Source of the DNA: an uncultured Alphaproteobacteria bacterium
Lineage (GTDB): Bacteria > Pseudomonadota > Alphaproteobacteria > Methylaequorales > Methylaequoraceae
Direction of reading: 5' to 3'
Length of the DNA: 64,000 bases
NCBI GenBank assembly: GCA_902526175.1
Contig: CABZJY010000006.1
Span: 1-64,000, forward strand
The notes below the pieces were generated by a model. It saw only the letters and a list, made by a program, of their open reading frames with translations, did not search any database and was not told the origin of the DNA. Below, one piece after another: positions 37,978 to 48,210 of this stretch. The first letter of the stretch is position 1, and each line of letters opens with the position of its first letter. The position numbers and the translations under genes were made by a program.

Positions 37978-38571
37978 TTACCTTTTAGAGATACAATAAA
38001 CTCCCTGATAAGCCATAAGATTTTCAGAGAATGAAGAGTTTATTTTGTAGCCAAGTTCACTAATTAAAACTTTTTTAATAATTTTTAATTTTTTTTGTTT
38101 ACAAAAATGTTCAAAATCACTTATTGAACATAGATGAATATTTGGAGTATTATACCATTCATATGGTAGAATATCGTTTTTTGGCATTCTTCCTTTAAGT
38201 AGCAAATCCAGTCTTATTTTCCAGTAAGCAAAATTTGGGAATGAAATTATTGCTCTTTTCCCAATCCTTATTAAATCATTTATTACAGCTTCAGGAGAAC
38301 TCATTGCATGAATAGTCTGGCTGAGAATGACTGTTGTAAATACATCATTCGGATAATCTTGAAGATCGGAGTTTGCGTCTCCTTGAATAACTGTCAAACC
38401 TTTTTCTACACATTTGTTAACTCCTTTTTGACTAAGCTCAATACCTCTACAATCTACTGATTTTTTAGATAGGAAATCTATCAAATCACCCTCTCCGCAA
38501 CCAACATCAAGTATCTTCTCATTTTCTTCTATAAATTCAGATATGATTTTTAAGTCATTTCTTAAACTCAT
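37978..38571 (-). CDS. metW: Methionine biosynthesis protein MetW
   Basis: VLDVGCGEGDLIDFL-type motif, GIELSQKGVNKCVEKGLTVIQGDA, DVFTTVILSQTIHAM; downstream of metX. Confidence 0.94.
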   Translation of the reverse strand: MSLRNDLKIISEFIEENEKILDVGCGEGDLIDFLSKKSVDCRGIELSQKGVNKCVEKGLTVIQGDANSDLQDYPNDVFTTVILSQTIHAMSSPEAVINDLIRIGKRAIISFPNFAYWKIRLDLLLKGRMPKNDILPYEWYNTPNIHLCSISDFEHFCKQKKLKIIKKVLISELGYKINSSFSENLMAYQGVYCISKR

Positions 38572-39686
38572 TATAAACCTAATTTTTTAGTTAAACCGCT
38601 TAAAAAACCTTTAAGAATTTTGTGGAACTCAGGTTCTTTCAAAAGAAACGAATCGTGTCCATTATCCGTCTTAATTTCAACAAAACTTACACTAGCTGCT
38701 GAACTATTTAAAGACTTTATTATAGTTTTTGTTTCTGCTGTTGGGAACAACCAGTCAGATGTGAATGAAAAAAAACAAAATGTTGCATCATTATTTTTAA
38801 ATAAATTTGATAAGCCTCCTCTTCTATTAGATAAATCAAAATAATCCATAGCTTTTGTAATGTACAAATAACTATTCGCATCAAATCTATCCACAAATGT
38901 TCTTCCCTGATATTTTAAATAACTTTCAATCTGGAAGTCAATGTCAAACCTATACGATAAAGAGGAACTAAATTGAAGATTCCTTCCAAACTTTTTTTGA
39001 AGTCCATATTCTGACAAGTAAGTTATATGCGCTATCATTCTTGCTACTGCTAATCCTCTACTCGGCTTGACATTAAACTCGTTATATAGTCCTTTATTCC
39101 AATTGGGATCAGCCATTATCGATTGCCGACCAATTTCATGAAAAGCTATATTTTGAGCAGAATGCCTGTAAGAAGTAGCAATCGGAACTATAGCGTTTAC
39201 TCTATTTTTAAATAGTGCGCCCCAAACTAACGCCTGCATACCCCCCATAGACCCTCCTATAACAGCAAACAGTTTTTCAATGCCTAATGCATCTATCAAC
39301 CTTACTTGAGCTTCAACCATATCTTTAATAGTTATAACAGGAAAGTCTAAATTATATTGTTTACCATTTTTAGGGTTAATACTTGACGGTCCTGTACTTC
39401 CTTGACAGCCTCCAATAACGTTACTACAAATAACAAAAAAAAAATTGGTATCAATCACTTTTCCTGGACCAACTAAAATATCCCACCAACCCTTTTTATT
39501 TGTTGAAGGATGAACTCCAGAACAAAATTGATCTCCGGTCAGTGCATGGCATACAAGAATTACATTGCTTTTATTTTTATTAAGTTTGCCATATGTCTCA
39601 TAAGCTATTTCGCACTTATCAAGCTGATCGTTTGATTCAAGTATCAGTTTTTCTTTAAATGTTATATCAATTTTATCAAATGCCAT
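38571..39686 (-). CDS. metX: Homoserine O-acetyltransferase
   Basis: [63 protein letters not shown]. Confidence 0.95.
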   Translation of the reverse strand: MAFDKIDITFKEKLILESNDQLDKCEIAYETYGKLNKNKSNVILVCHALTGDQFCSGVHPSTNKKGWWDILVGPGKVIDTNFFFVICSNVIGGCQGSTGPSSINPKNGKQYNLDFPVITIKDMVEAQVRLIDALGIEKLFAVIGGSMGGMQALVWGALFKNRVNAIVPIATSYRHSAQNIAFHEIGRQSIMADPNWNKGLYNEFNVKPSRGLAVARMIAHITYLSEYGLQKKFGRNLQFSSSLSYRFDIDFQIESYLKYQGRTFVDRFDANSYLYITKAMDYFDLSNRRGGLSNLFKNNDATFCFFSFTSDWLFPTAETKTIIKSLNSSAASVSFVEIKTDNGHDSFLLKEPEFHKILKGFLSGLTKKLGL

Positions 39687-39710
39687 ATTGTAAAATAGTA
39701 ATCTTGTTTC

Positions 39711-39752
39711 TTGACTTGTATCGCATCATAGCTATGTTGGGAATTGTGTCAA
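39711..39752. promoter_or_regulatory. Candidate overlapping divergent promoters: minus-strand TTGACA-16-TATGAT (to metX) and plus-strand TTGACT-16-TATGTT (to hisC)
   Basis: Direct reading: minus -35 39747-39752 and -10 39725-39730; plus -35 39711-39716 and -10 39733-39738; CATAGCTATG palindrome 39727-39736 at centre. Confidence 0.6.
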
Positions 39753-39779
39753 AATAAATTTTTAGCAAATTAAGAAAAA

Positions 39780-40886
39780 GTGAAAAATAAAATTCCTTAC
39801 TTAAAAGATATTAAACCTGGGATTAATAAAATTTCAAAATATGTTTCAGGGGAAATTAAAGATAAAAAAATAATCGCAGCAAAATTATCTTCTAATGAAT
39901 CACCCTTTGAAATTCCTTCGAATATTATTAATTCTATTATTAAAGAGCTAAGATATTCTAATAAATATCCCGACGGTGATAGTGAAATACTTAAGTCAGC
40001 TATTGCAAAGAACTTTAAAATCAAAAAGAACCAAATAGTTTGTGGAAACGGATCTGATGATATTTTGTCATTAATTTGCCTTGCATTTTCTAGAGAGGAC
40101 TCTGAAGTAATTTGCAGTAATAATGGTTTTTTATTTTATCCAATTATTACATATTCCTCAGGTGCTAAACCAATATATGCTGAAACCGAAAATTTTTCTA
40201 TTAGCATAAAAAATATTAAAGAAAAAATTAGCAAAAAAACAAAAATCATTTTTTTTGCTAATCCAAATAATCCAACAGGATCAATTATTTTAAAAAAAGA
40301 GTTAGTAAAAGCGTTAAAGGAAATTCCTAAAAATATTATTGTAGTAATTGATGGAGCTTATGCTGAATATGTTATAGATAAAGAGTTTTCAGATGGTTTA
40401 GATCTAGTAAAAAAATTTCCAAACTTAATAATCACCAGAACATTTTCAAAGATATACGCTCTTGCGGCATTTAGAGTTGGTTGGGGATACAGCTCCCCTG
40501 AGATAATTCAAATATTAGAAAAAATTCGAGGACCTTTTAACGTAAATTTGGTTGCACAACTAGCTGCTTCCAAGATTCTGAGGGAAGAAAAATTTATAAA
40601 TAAGTCAATAAAACACAATATAAAATATAAAAATTTGATTGAAAAAGAACTCAAAGAAATGGGGTTTTTAGTGTTTAAAGGTCACGGCAATTTCTTATTA
40701 GTAAAAAACAGTTTAGAAATAATTTCAACAAAACAAATTTTAAGATATTTAGAAAAAAAAAATATTTATGTAAGATCATTAAGAGCATATAATCTTCCAG
40801 AGTGTTTTAGAGTGAGTGTAGGTAAAAGGAAAGAAAACATATTGTTTTTAAAAGAAATTAAAAAACTCTTAAAAAGAAGTTGTTAG
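39780..40886 (+). CDS. hisC: Histidinol-phosphate aminotransferase (GTG start)
   Basis: IAAKLSSNESPFEIP, CGNGSDDILSLI, FFANPNNPTGSI, TRTFSKIYALAAFRVGWG. Confidence 0.93.
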   Translation: MKNKIPYLKDIKPGINKISKYVSGEIKDKKIIAAKLSSNESPFEIPSNIINSIIKELRYSNKYPDGDSEILKSAIAKNFKIKKNQIVCGNGSDDILSLICLAFSREDSEVICSNNGFLFYPIITYSSGAKPIYAETENFSISIKNIKEKISKKTKIIFFANPNNPTGSIILKKELVKALKEIPKNIIVVIDGAYAEYVIDKEFSDGLDLVKKFPNLIITRTFSKIYALAAFRVGWGYSSPEIIQILEKIRGPFNVNLVAQLAASKILREEKFINKSIKHNIKYKNLIEKELKEMGFLVFKGHGNFLLVKNSLEIISTKQILRYLEKKNIYVRSLRAYNLPECFRVSVGKRKENILFLKEIKKLLKRSC

Positions 40887-40889
40887 AAA

Positions 40890-41744
40890 ATGTATAATAT
40901 AACAATTATTGGCCCGGGTCTCATTGGGGCATCACTAGGTCTATGTCTAAAAAAACATGCTTTGGCTAATAAAATACATGGAATGGATATCGATACTATA
41001 AACTTAAAAAAAGCAAAAAGTCTTAATGCAATTGACGAAGCTCACAAAGAAATAGGATCTTATGTCAACGAAAGCGATATTGTATTTGTGTGTACACCAG
41101 TTGGAACATTCCATAAAATTTTTGAATCTTTAAATAAATTCCTAACGAAAAAAACAATTGTTTCAGATGTCGGATCAGTAAAAGGATTTTTTTTAAAAAA
41201 ACCTTTTAATAACTTTAAAAATTTAAATATTGTACCAGGCCATCCAATTGCAGGTACAGAGTTTTCAGGAGCTTCAAATTCAAAAATAGATATGTTCGAA
41301 AACAAATGGTGTATCTTAACTCCAATTAATAAATCAAAAAGTATTAAGGTAATAGAAAATATTTGGAAACGTATGAATATGAGAGTTGAAATTATGTCTC
41401 CAAACAAGCATGACAAAATAATGTCTGTTACCTCTCATCTCCCACATTTAATTGCCTTTACAATAGTTGGGACTGCTTTTAATTTGTCTCCACGAGACCG
41501 AAAAAGTCTTTTAAATTTTTCTGCTGGAGGTTTTAGGGATTTTACAAGAATTGGTTCATCTGACCCAAAAATGTGGCACGATATATTTTTACAAAATAAA
41601 AAATTTATTTTAAGTACATTAGAAAAATTCGGAAATGATTTGGATTTTTTAAAAATGCTTATAAAAACCGAGAATTCAGGAAAAATTTTAAATATTCTTA
41701 AAAAAAATAAAACAATTCGTCAAAAAATATCAAAACTTTCCTAA
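40890..41744 (+). CDS. tyrC: Prephenate/cyclohexadienyl dehydrogenase
   Basis: ITIIGPGLIGASLGLCLKK, VPGHPIAGTEFSGASNS, VTSHLPHLIAF, GGFRDFTRIGSSDPKMW; adjacent to hisC. Confidence 0.9.
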   Translation: MYNITIIGPGLIGASLGLCLKKHALANKIHGMDIDTINLKKAKSLNAIDEAHKEIGSYVNESDIVFVCTPVGTFHKIFESLNKFLTKKTIVSDVGSVKGFFLKKPFNNFKNLNIVPGHPIAGTEFSGASNSKIDMFENKWCILTPINKSKSIKVIENIWKRMNMRVEIMSPNKHDKIMSVTSHLPHLIAFTIVGTAFNLSPRDRKSLLNFSAGGFRDFTRIGSSDPKMWHDIFLQNKKFILSTLEKFGNDLDFLKMLIKTENSGKILNILKKNKTIRQKISKLS

Positions 41745-42430
41745 TTGGTTTTGTATAAATAATTTTCAATTGTATTCATAACTTTTTCTTTTTTTTTTCC
41801 AGGTTGTATTGGCGGGAAAATTTCTAATTTAATTGTTCCAATTTTTTTTTTTATTTTTTGATTTATCCAAAAACTACCAGAATTATGACGAATAGTTATA
41901 ATAGGTAGATTTAAGTGTTTATACAAAAGAAATACTCCTGCTCCGAGATTATTTTTTTCTCCAGGCCTAGTTCTTGTTCCTTCTGGAAAGATTATTATTG
42001 TTCTTTTATTATCGATTTCATGGTTTTTAATTTTGGTTAGGATAATCTTCGAAGTTTTAAAAGTCGTTTTTCTGTCAACATAAATAAAGCCAAGCTTTTT
42101 AAAATAGAAACTCAGAATTGGAATTTTATTCAACTCCTTTTTGAGGAAATATATTGGATTTTCAAAAAGTGTATACAAAAAGAATGTTTCCCAAGCTGAC
42201 TGATGGTTAGATGCAATAATCGCTGGTTGTTTTAGAAGATTAAGATTTCCTTGAATTTTATAATTAATTTTAAGAACATACTTAATTATATATATTACTG
42301 ACTTTGACCAAAAAAAAGATATTTTTGAAGTAACTTTTACTGAAAAGAGAAATATAGCACTAAAAAAAGTAAAATAGATTATTGTCCACAAGAAAAAAAT
42401 TGTATAGAAGATTATTTCTCTAAAAAACAT
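41741..42430 (-). CDS. plsC: 1-acyl-sn-glycerol-3-phosphate acyltransferase
   Basis: ASNHQSAWETFFLY (variant HX4D-type), IIFPEGTRTRPGEK. Confidence 0.88.
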   Translation of the reverse strand: MFFREIIFYTIFFLWTIIYFTFFSAIFLFSVKVTSKISFFWSKSVIYIIKYVLKINYKIQGNLNLLKQPAIIASNHQSAWETFFLYTLFENPIYFLKKELNKIPILSFYFKKLGFIYVDRKTTFKTSKIILTKIKNHEIDNKRTIIIFPEGTRTRPGEKNNLGAGVFLLYKHLNLPIITIRHNSGSFWINQKIKKKIGTIKLEIFPPIQPGKKKEKVMNTIENYLYKTN

Positions 42431-43014
42431 TAAAAACCAAAAATCATTAAGTACAAAATTTTAAAAAACTCTTCAATGATTAATTTGAACTCAAAAAAAC
42501 TATCTATAGATTTTTTATTTTCCTCAACAAAAAAACCTACAGGTACAAAAAAAAACTTTAACTCAGGTAATTCCTTTTCAAAAATTAGTTTTGTTCGTGG
42601 AAGATGATAGTATGACGAAATCAGATAAATTACATCTGAATGATGATTATTTAACCACTCTTTTACTTCGTTTACGTTACCAATTGTGTTTTTTGCCTTT
42701 AATCCATAAAAAATACAACAATCAAAATACTTTTCGTCATTTTTATTTAGTAAATATTTCTTCTTCATATCAATTTTAGGGTAAACACCGCTGACAAACA
42801 TTTTTCCATTATTTGATCTTTTCAACAAATCTAAGCCACTCTCAAATCTACCTTTACCACCTGTTAGGACAACAATTACTGAGTTATTCAGTTGAGAATT
42901 ACTTGGATTATGATGGTATTTTGGGAATACAGAGAATAAATATACAATCCACCATGTTAAACTTACAAATGTTATAACCAAAAAAAAAGTAACTATTTTT
43001 TTTAAATTAGCCAA
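42430..43014 (-). CDS. YdcF/ElyC family (DUF218) membrane protein
   Basis: VIVVLTGGKGRFESGLDLLKRSNNGKMFVSGVYP, LISSYYHLPRTKLIFEKELP. Confidence 0.8.
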   Translation of the reverse strand: MANLKKIVTFFLVITFVSLTWWIVYLFSVFPKYHHNPSNSQLNNSVIVVLTGGKGRFESGLDLLKRSNNGKMFVSGVYPKIDMKKKYLLNKNDEKYFDCCIFYGLKAKNTIGNVNEVKEWLNNHHSDVIYLISSYYHLPRTKLIFEKELPELKFFFVPVGFFVEENKKSIDSFFEFKLIIEEFFKILYLMIFGF

Positions 43015-43903
43015 AAAATCTCTTTTCTAAAAATTTAAAAGTCACTAAAGTGAGTAACAGGAATATTATCATTAAACTGAAAATAATAAAAAATGATAAA
43101 TAAAAAAAAATTTCGAATAATTCAAAAAACGATGTACTTAAAATATCAACATGGTTATAGAAAGGTATAGAAAATATTTTAACAATACTATATGAAATAA
43201 AAACGGAAAAGAAAGAGCCACCAATAGTTCCTAAAAAAATTTTTTTCAACAAAATTATTGAAATATTAATTGATATTTGCTTACTATCTGCTCCCATAAG
43301 CTGTACGACTTCCAAGAATTTATAATTTGCTGTTAATGCAGCATTAATTATTAATATCAAAAAGAACAAAAAGAGGATAAATATAAGGAAGCCTACTAAA
43401 ATAATGAAGAGCTTTACTTTAAAAAAAAATTCTTGAATCTCTAAAATTTCATCTTTGTGGTAGGTAACTTTATAATTTCTATTTTCTATTATTTTAGAAA
43501 AATTCTCAAAATTTATTTCAGAAAATTCATTATTGAATTTTAAATTTAAAAATAGTGGGACTCTCACACTTGACAAAGAGTGCAAGTCCCCTAAACCTAA
43601 ATATTCTTTTAAATCATTTTCAGTCAGTAAACGTACATATTCAAAAACTTTTTTTTTCTCAAAATACTGCAAGATTTCACTCTCTTTTATTCGCGGTATT
43701 TTTTTCTCAGAAATATCTGGGGAAATCCGTATTGTTACAATTCTTGATTCATTATTTATCCATGAATCTGAAAATTTAAAAAAATTTAAATAAAGCAAGA
43801 AGTGCATGCATAAAAAACTCATCAAAAAAAAAGATAGAAGGTTTAGAAACTTTTTTTCATCATTCAAAAAGGACTTTTGAAAAATATTTAAGATATAATT
43901 CAT
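43007..43903 (-). CDS. ftsX: Cell division protein FtsX
   Basis: Four predicted TM segments, VVQLMGADSKQI region; downstream of ftsE. Confidence 0.83.
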   Translation of the reverse strand: MNYILNIFQKSFLNDEKKFLNLLSFFLMSFLCMHFLLYLNFFKFSDSWINNESRIVTIRISPDISEKKIPRIKESEILQYFEKKKVFEYVRLLTENDLKEYLGLGDLHSLSSVRVPLFLNLKFNNEFSEINFENFSKIIENRNYKVTYHKDEILEIQEFFFKVKLFIILVGFLIFILFLFFLILIINAALTANYKFLEVVQLMGADSKQISINISIILLKKIFLGTIGGSFFSVFISYSIVKIFSIPFYNHVDILSTSFFELFEIFFYLSFFIIFSLMIIFLLLTLVTFKFLEKRFFG

Positions 43904-44556
43904 TTTGTTATAACAAACTGTTCAATGTTGACTTTTCTTGAATTAAAATATTCATCTTTATTTTGATTGTCTGCTACTATGATTGTTGTTCCTAATTTAT
44001 TAATAGCTTTAAGTAGAAAAAAAAGTTTTTCTCTACTAATGGAATCTAAATACAACATTGGTTCATCTGCAATTAAAATTGGGGGATTTGAAACCAACGC
44101 ACGTGCTATAACAACTTTCTGTTTTTCACCGTCTGATAGATTTACAACCTTAAGTTCAGCTTTTTTTTCAAGACCCACCCATTTTAGTATTTCAAAAACT
44201 CTGTTGTCATTCGAAGTCGAATTGTTACTTTGCACTTCGAATGATAATTGTACATTTTGGAAAATAGATAAATATGGAATTAAAAAATTTTTTTGTAAAA
44301 TTATCCCCATTTTTTTTCTACATCTATTTATAAAACTCTTATTTGAAAAAAAAACTTCCTCCCCAAAAATTCTGTATTTACCTGAAATTGGAAAGATCTT
44401 CATATACAAAAACTTTAAGAATGAACTTTTCCCACTTCCATTTTTCCCATGAATGACTAAAAAGTCTCCCTTAGATAATGTAATTTCAATATTTTTTAAT
44501 ATTAAATTATTATTATACCCTAAGCTTACTTTATTTATTTCTAAAACTTTATTCAT
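43900..44556 (-). CDS. ftsE: Cell division ATP-binding protein FtsE
   Basis: ABC ATPase: HGKNGSGKSSFLK, LSDGEKQKVVIARALVSNPPILIADEP. Confidence 0.88.
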   Translation of the reverse strand: MNKVLEINKVSLGYNNNLILKNIEITLSKGDFLVIHGKNGSGKSSFLKFLYMKIFPISGKYRIFGEEVFFSNKSFINRCRKKMGIILQKNFLIPYLSIFQNVQLSFEVQSNNSTSNDNRVFEILKWVGLEKKAELKVVNLSDGEKQKVVIARALVSNPPILIADEPMLYLDSISREKLFFLLKAINKLGTTIIVADNQNKDEYFNSRKVNIEQFVITK

Positions 44557-44559
44557 TAT

Positions 44560-46875
44560 TCAAAATTTTGGTAATAATTCTTTTAAATAATTTTTTTCCT
44601 TTTGAGTTGTATTATCCTCGTTAATCATTTTTCTAATTTTTTGAATGATTTTTTCATATTCATTTTTTTCAAAAATAATTGGTATATCGTAAATTAAATT
44701 ATCTTTATTCTCTGCATTCTTTCTTGACGGATTTTTATTTTCTTCTTCATTTTCCTTTATTACTGATTTGTTTCTAATTTCTTTTTCCAAAGACTCTATA
44801 ATATCAATTGAAAATTTTTGTTTTTCCATAGATTTGTTAATTTGTTTATTTTTTAAAGCTTCAGAAGATTCATCTAAGGATTTTATTAGTTTATTAATCT
44901 TCTTTTTTGAATTTGGAATTACATCTAAAATATCATTTTTATTTCTCAATATTTTCTGTTTTATTCGTTCTTGGTCATTGGCTAATTCTTTAGAATTTTC
45001 TGAATTTTTTTGTTTAAATGTTTTTTGAATTAGTTTATTTTGTTCCTCATATGAGTTTTTTAAAATTTTAGAGACGTTTTTAGAATTCAATTCAGATATT
45101 TTTTTTTCACCCAATAAATTATCAATTAAATTTATTAAACTTTTTGCTTGATCTAAAGTTGAGTTTTTTGTGTCATTTTTAAAATTATCTTGATTCTTTT
45201 TCTTTTTCTTTTCTTTTTCGTCACGGTCAAGCTTTTGAATTAATCTTTGAATTTTTTCCATTATGGTTTCTAATTCATCATCAGATGCATCCCGTTCAAT
45301 TAAACTTTTGAGTTCATTTTTTAATTTAAGTATTTCTTCCTTAAAATATTCGTCACTATTTTTTTCAATAAGCATTGCAATTGAAAACAATTCGTTTATT
45401 ACTCTTTCAAATTTTGCATTTTGGGGAATTGAATCAATATTTAGAAAACTTATAACATTTCTTATTTTTGGCTTAATGAAATCAAAAGGGTTTTGAATTT
45501 TTTTAATAAACTTTTCAAGTTTTTGGAATAATATTTTATTATTCTCATCTAAATAATATTTTTTTCTAAATAAAATTATTTCATTGGCATATTCATTTAA
45601 AAACTTAACTTCAGGTAATGTTACCCTGTATGCCTCTGATTCTCCATAGTTTTGATTTAAATCATAAGATTTTAATCTAATAATTACATCCCTTCCTGAC
45701 AACGGATGATTTGTGAGATTTTGGCTAAAACGAATAATTTCCGATGAATTATTTGTCTGACCTATATTTTTAAACAAGTTAATATAACTAGCTGGCTTAT
45801 TAGAAACTTTATTAATTAATGAATCATCAGGTTTTGTATTGTTTTTAGAAATCAAACTAGATGATTTTATTTCTAAGAAACTGATATCATTATTTTCATC
45901 TTTTAAAAGATAATTAAATACTAAATTGTTGCTATCAATAAATGGTTTGTTATCAAATTTTATTTCTGGGTTCTTATCAATATTTATTATGATTTTTTGG
46001 AATAGTTTATCTTTAAAAACTATCTTATATTCTCCATCGGTTAATTCCCCTTTAAAAGTTGTTGTATTCTCAAAAAAATCTATTTTTTTTAAAAATTTTT
46101 TTCGTGAATTTTTCGTTAATTTTACGTTTACATTTTTTTCTTCAGTCCCATAAATCTTAATTAGGATTTGGCTATCTTTTTCTACTAAGAAATTGTCTAC
46201 TACATCATGGGATAATGAATTTTTTTCTAGAAATATTATTTCATTATTTGATTCTTCTGGTGGGTATATCCATATGTTGGTACTTAAATTATTGTTGGAA
46301 GAATATTCGTTCTCAAAATTAAAAAAACTTTTGATTTCATATGAATTCAAATTTTCTAACTTTATAAAGATAAAAGTAGTTAGAATTAAATTTAGTATTG
46401 TTATTTTTTTTAAAGGAAAAACAATACCAAAAAGATTTCTAAATTTAAAAATAAATTTTTGTTCAACACTTCTTTTAATTTTTTCTTTAAATTTTATCCA
46501 GATATGGTCATGAACTTCATTTTTTTTAGATAAAGACTCTGAGAAGTAATCTTTGTCAAAATAAGAAAACAATTCATTGTCTGAAAAATTTAGTTTTTCT
46601 TCAAGTTTTTTTTTAATTAAAAAAAGACTTACATTAGATTTGTTAATCTTTACAAAATTAGTTAATAAAACAAGGTTCAATAAAATAAATATAATTACTA
46701 TGCTTAATCTTATATAATTACTTTCAGTAAAAAGTTTAAAATTAATAATTATTAGTAATATAACAAAAGATAGAATGTGGAATCTGTTATTGTTTACAAA
46801 ATTTATGATAGTATTCCAAAAGAATGAAAAATATAATTGAAAACTTAATGAAAATAATCTCTCGTTTTTAAGCAT
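44560..46875 (-). CDS. DUF4175/TIGR02302-like large membrane protein
   Basis: N-terminal TM segments, long Lys/Glu/Asn-rich periplasmic region, LPEVKFLNEYANEIILFRKKYYLD; adjacent to ftsEX. Confidence 0.65.
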   Translation of the reverse strand: MLKNERLFSLSFQLYFSFFWNTIINFVNNNRFHILSFVILLIIINFKLFTESNYIRLSIVIIFILLNLVLLTNFVKINKSNVSLFLIKKKLEEKLNFSDNELFSYFDKDYFSESLSKKNEVHDHIWIKFKEKIKRSVEQKFIFKFRNLFGIVFPLKKITILNLILTTFIFIKLENLNSYEIKSFFNFENEYSSNNNLSTNIWIYPPEESNNEIIFLEKNSLSHDVVDNFLVEKDSQILIKIYGTEEKNVNVKLTKNSRKKFLKKIDFFENTTTFKGELTDGEYKIVFKDKLFQKIIINIDKNPEIKFDNKPFIDSNNLVFNYLLKDENNDISFLEIKSSSLISKNNTKPDDSLINKVSNKPASYINLFKNIGQTNNSSEIIRFSQNLTNHPLSGRDVIIRLKSYDLNQNYGESEAYRVTLPEVKFLNEYANEIILFRKKYYLDENNKILFQKLEKFIKKIQNPFDFIKPKIRNVISFLNIDSIPQNAKFERVINELFSIAMLIEKNSDEYFKEEILKLKNELKSLIERDASDDELETIMEKIQRLIQKLDRDEKEKKKKKNQDNFKNDTKNSTLDQAKSLINLIDNLLGEKKISELNSKNVSKILKNSYEEQNKLIQKTFKQKNSENSKELANDQERIKQKILRNKNDILDVIPNSKKKINKLIKSLDESSEALKNKQINKSMEKQKFSIDIIESLEKEIRNKSVIKENEEENKNPSRKNAENKDNLIYDIPIIFEKNEYEKIIQKIRKMINEDNTTQKEKNYLKELLPKF

Positions 46876-46877
46876 CT

Positions 46878-48095
46878 TTAAGATTTAAAAAAATCGGAAT
46901 CGTTAACTACTATTTCCTTAATTAATGGTCGACAATTATAATTTGATGACATACATGACCCATACGCTCCTGCAGAACATAAAACGAGGTAATCCCCACT
47001 TTCAACCTCATTAAGATCTCTATTAGATCCGAATATATCACTCGATTCACATACTGGACCAACAATATCATAATTACGTTTTTTACGATTCAATTTTTTC
47101 ATCGGAATTATATGATGATATGATTCATATAATGATGGCCTCATCAAATCATTCATACCAACATCAAGAATGAGGAAGTTTTTTCCCAATCCTTTCTTTA
47201 CTCTTATTACTTTTGAAATAATAAAACCGGCTGAACCAACTATACTTCTTCCTGGTTCAAAAATAAGTTTCAAATTCATTCTTCCAAATTCTTTTTTAAT
47301 GATACTGGAGTATTTCTTTAATGAAATTACTTGATTTTCAAAATAATTTATTCCTATACCTCCTCCAAGGTCTAAATTTTTAATATGAATTTTGTTTTTT
47401 TCTAGTCTTAAAATTAGTTTTCTAATTTTTTCAAAAGCATTTTTAAATGGGTCAATTTTTGTAATCTGAGAACCGATATGAATAGCAATTCCATCAATTT
47501 TAAGATTGCTGTAATCGTTTTTTCTTTTAAATATTTCTACCACCTTTGATATTGGTATCCCAAACTTATCATCTGATCTTCCCGTTGTTATTTTTTTATG
47601 TGTATTTGCATCAACATCAGGATTTACTCTTAGAGAAATATTGACTAATGTTTTTTTGTTCACTGCCAAGTTATTAATTTCTTCAAGTTCTTCTTCAGAT
47701 TCAACATTGATTTGAAAAATTTTTTTCTTTAATGCATAAATAATTTCTTCTTTTGTTTTGCCAACGCCTGAAAACACAATTTTATTTGGACTGATACCTG
47801 AATCCAATGCAAGTTTGAGCTCGCCTTTGGAAACTACATCCGCTCCAGAACCAAGTTTACCCAATATTTTAATTATTTCTTTATTAAAATTCGCTTTTAC
47901 AGCATAACAAATTAAAGGGTTAAGTTTTTCTAGAGATTTATAAAAATTATTATAATTTCCAATTATTTCAGTCAAAGAGTAACAATATATAGGAGTCTTG
48001 TGTATTTTAATAATATTTTCACAATCAACATTATTTATAAAGAGTTGTTTTCCAACATATTTTAAACTTTTACTTATCTTTTTAATGCTTACCAT
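46878..48095 (-). CDS. lysA: Diaminopimelate decarboxylase
   Basis: PIYCYSLTEI, CYAVKANFNKEIIKILGKLGSGADVVSKGEL, HIGSQIT, GPVCESSDIFGSNRDL. Confidence 0.95.
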   Translation of the reverse strand: MVSIKKISKSLKYVGKQLFINNVDCENIIKIHKTPIYCYSLTEIIGNYNNFYKSLEKLNPLICYAVKANFNKEIIKILGKLGSGADVVSKGELKLALDSGISPNKIVFSGVGKTKEEIIYALKKKIFQINVESEEELEEINNLAVNKKTLVNISLRVNPDVDANTHKKITTGRSDDKFGIPISKVVEIFKRKNDYSNLKIDGIAIHIGSQITKIDPFKNAFEKIRKLILRLEKNKIHIKNLDLGGGIGINYFENQVISLKKYSSIIKKEFGRMNLKLIFEPGRSIVGSAGFIISKVIRVKKGLGKNFLILDVGMNDLMRPSLYESYHHIIPMKKLNRKKRNYDIVGPVCESSDIFGSNRDLNEVESGDYLVLCSAGAYGSCMSSNYNCRPLIKEIVVNDSDFFKS

Positions 48096-48096
48096 T

Positions 48097-48210
48097 TTAT
48101 TCCGCAGGATACTCTCTTGGATAAGATGAATCCTCAGGTTTGTCTAGAGAACTTTTTTTACCACAAGAAAATATTAAAATTAAACACAAAATTAAGATTA
48201 AATTCTTCAT
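48097..48210 (-). CDS. lptM: Small lipoprotein (LptM/YifL-like), 37 aa, absent from the ORF track
   Basis: MKNLILILCLILIFSCGKKSSLDKPEDSSYPREYPAE*; signal peptide with SCGK lipobox; ATGA overlap with argH stop; sits directly upstream of lysA. Confidence 0.75.
   Translation of the reverse strand: MKNLILILCLILIFSCGKKSSLDKPEDSSYPREYPAE

Noticed and set aside
39687-39779. SAM riboswitch upstream of metX
   Set aside because: No recognisable SAM-I/II/V conserved core, and the inferred promoter leaves a leader too short for such an aptamer.
44560-46875. Large Lys/Asn/Glu-rich protein as a possible surface adhesin
   Set aside because: N-terminal TM layout, neighbourhood with ftsEX and C-terminal pattern fit the DUF4175/TIGR02302 family better; low complexity reflects AT bias.
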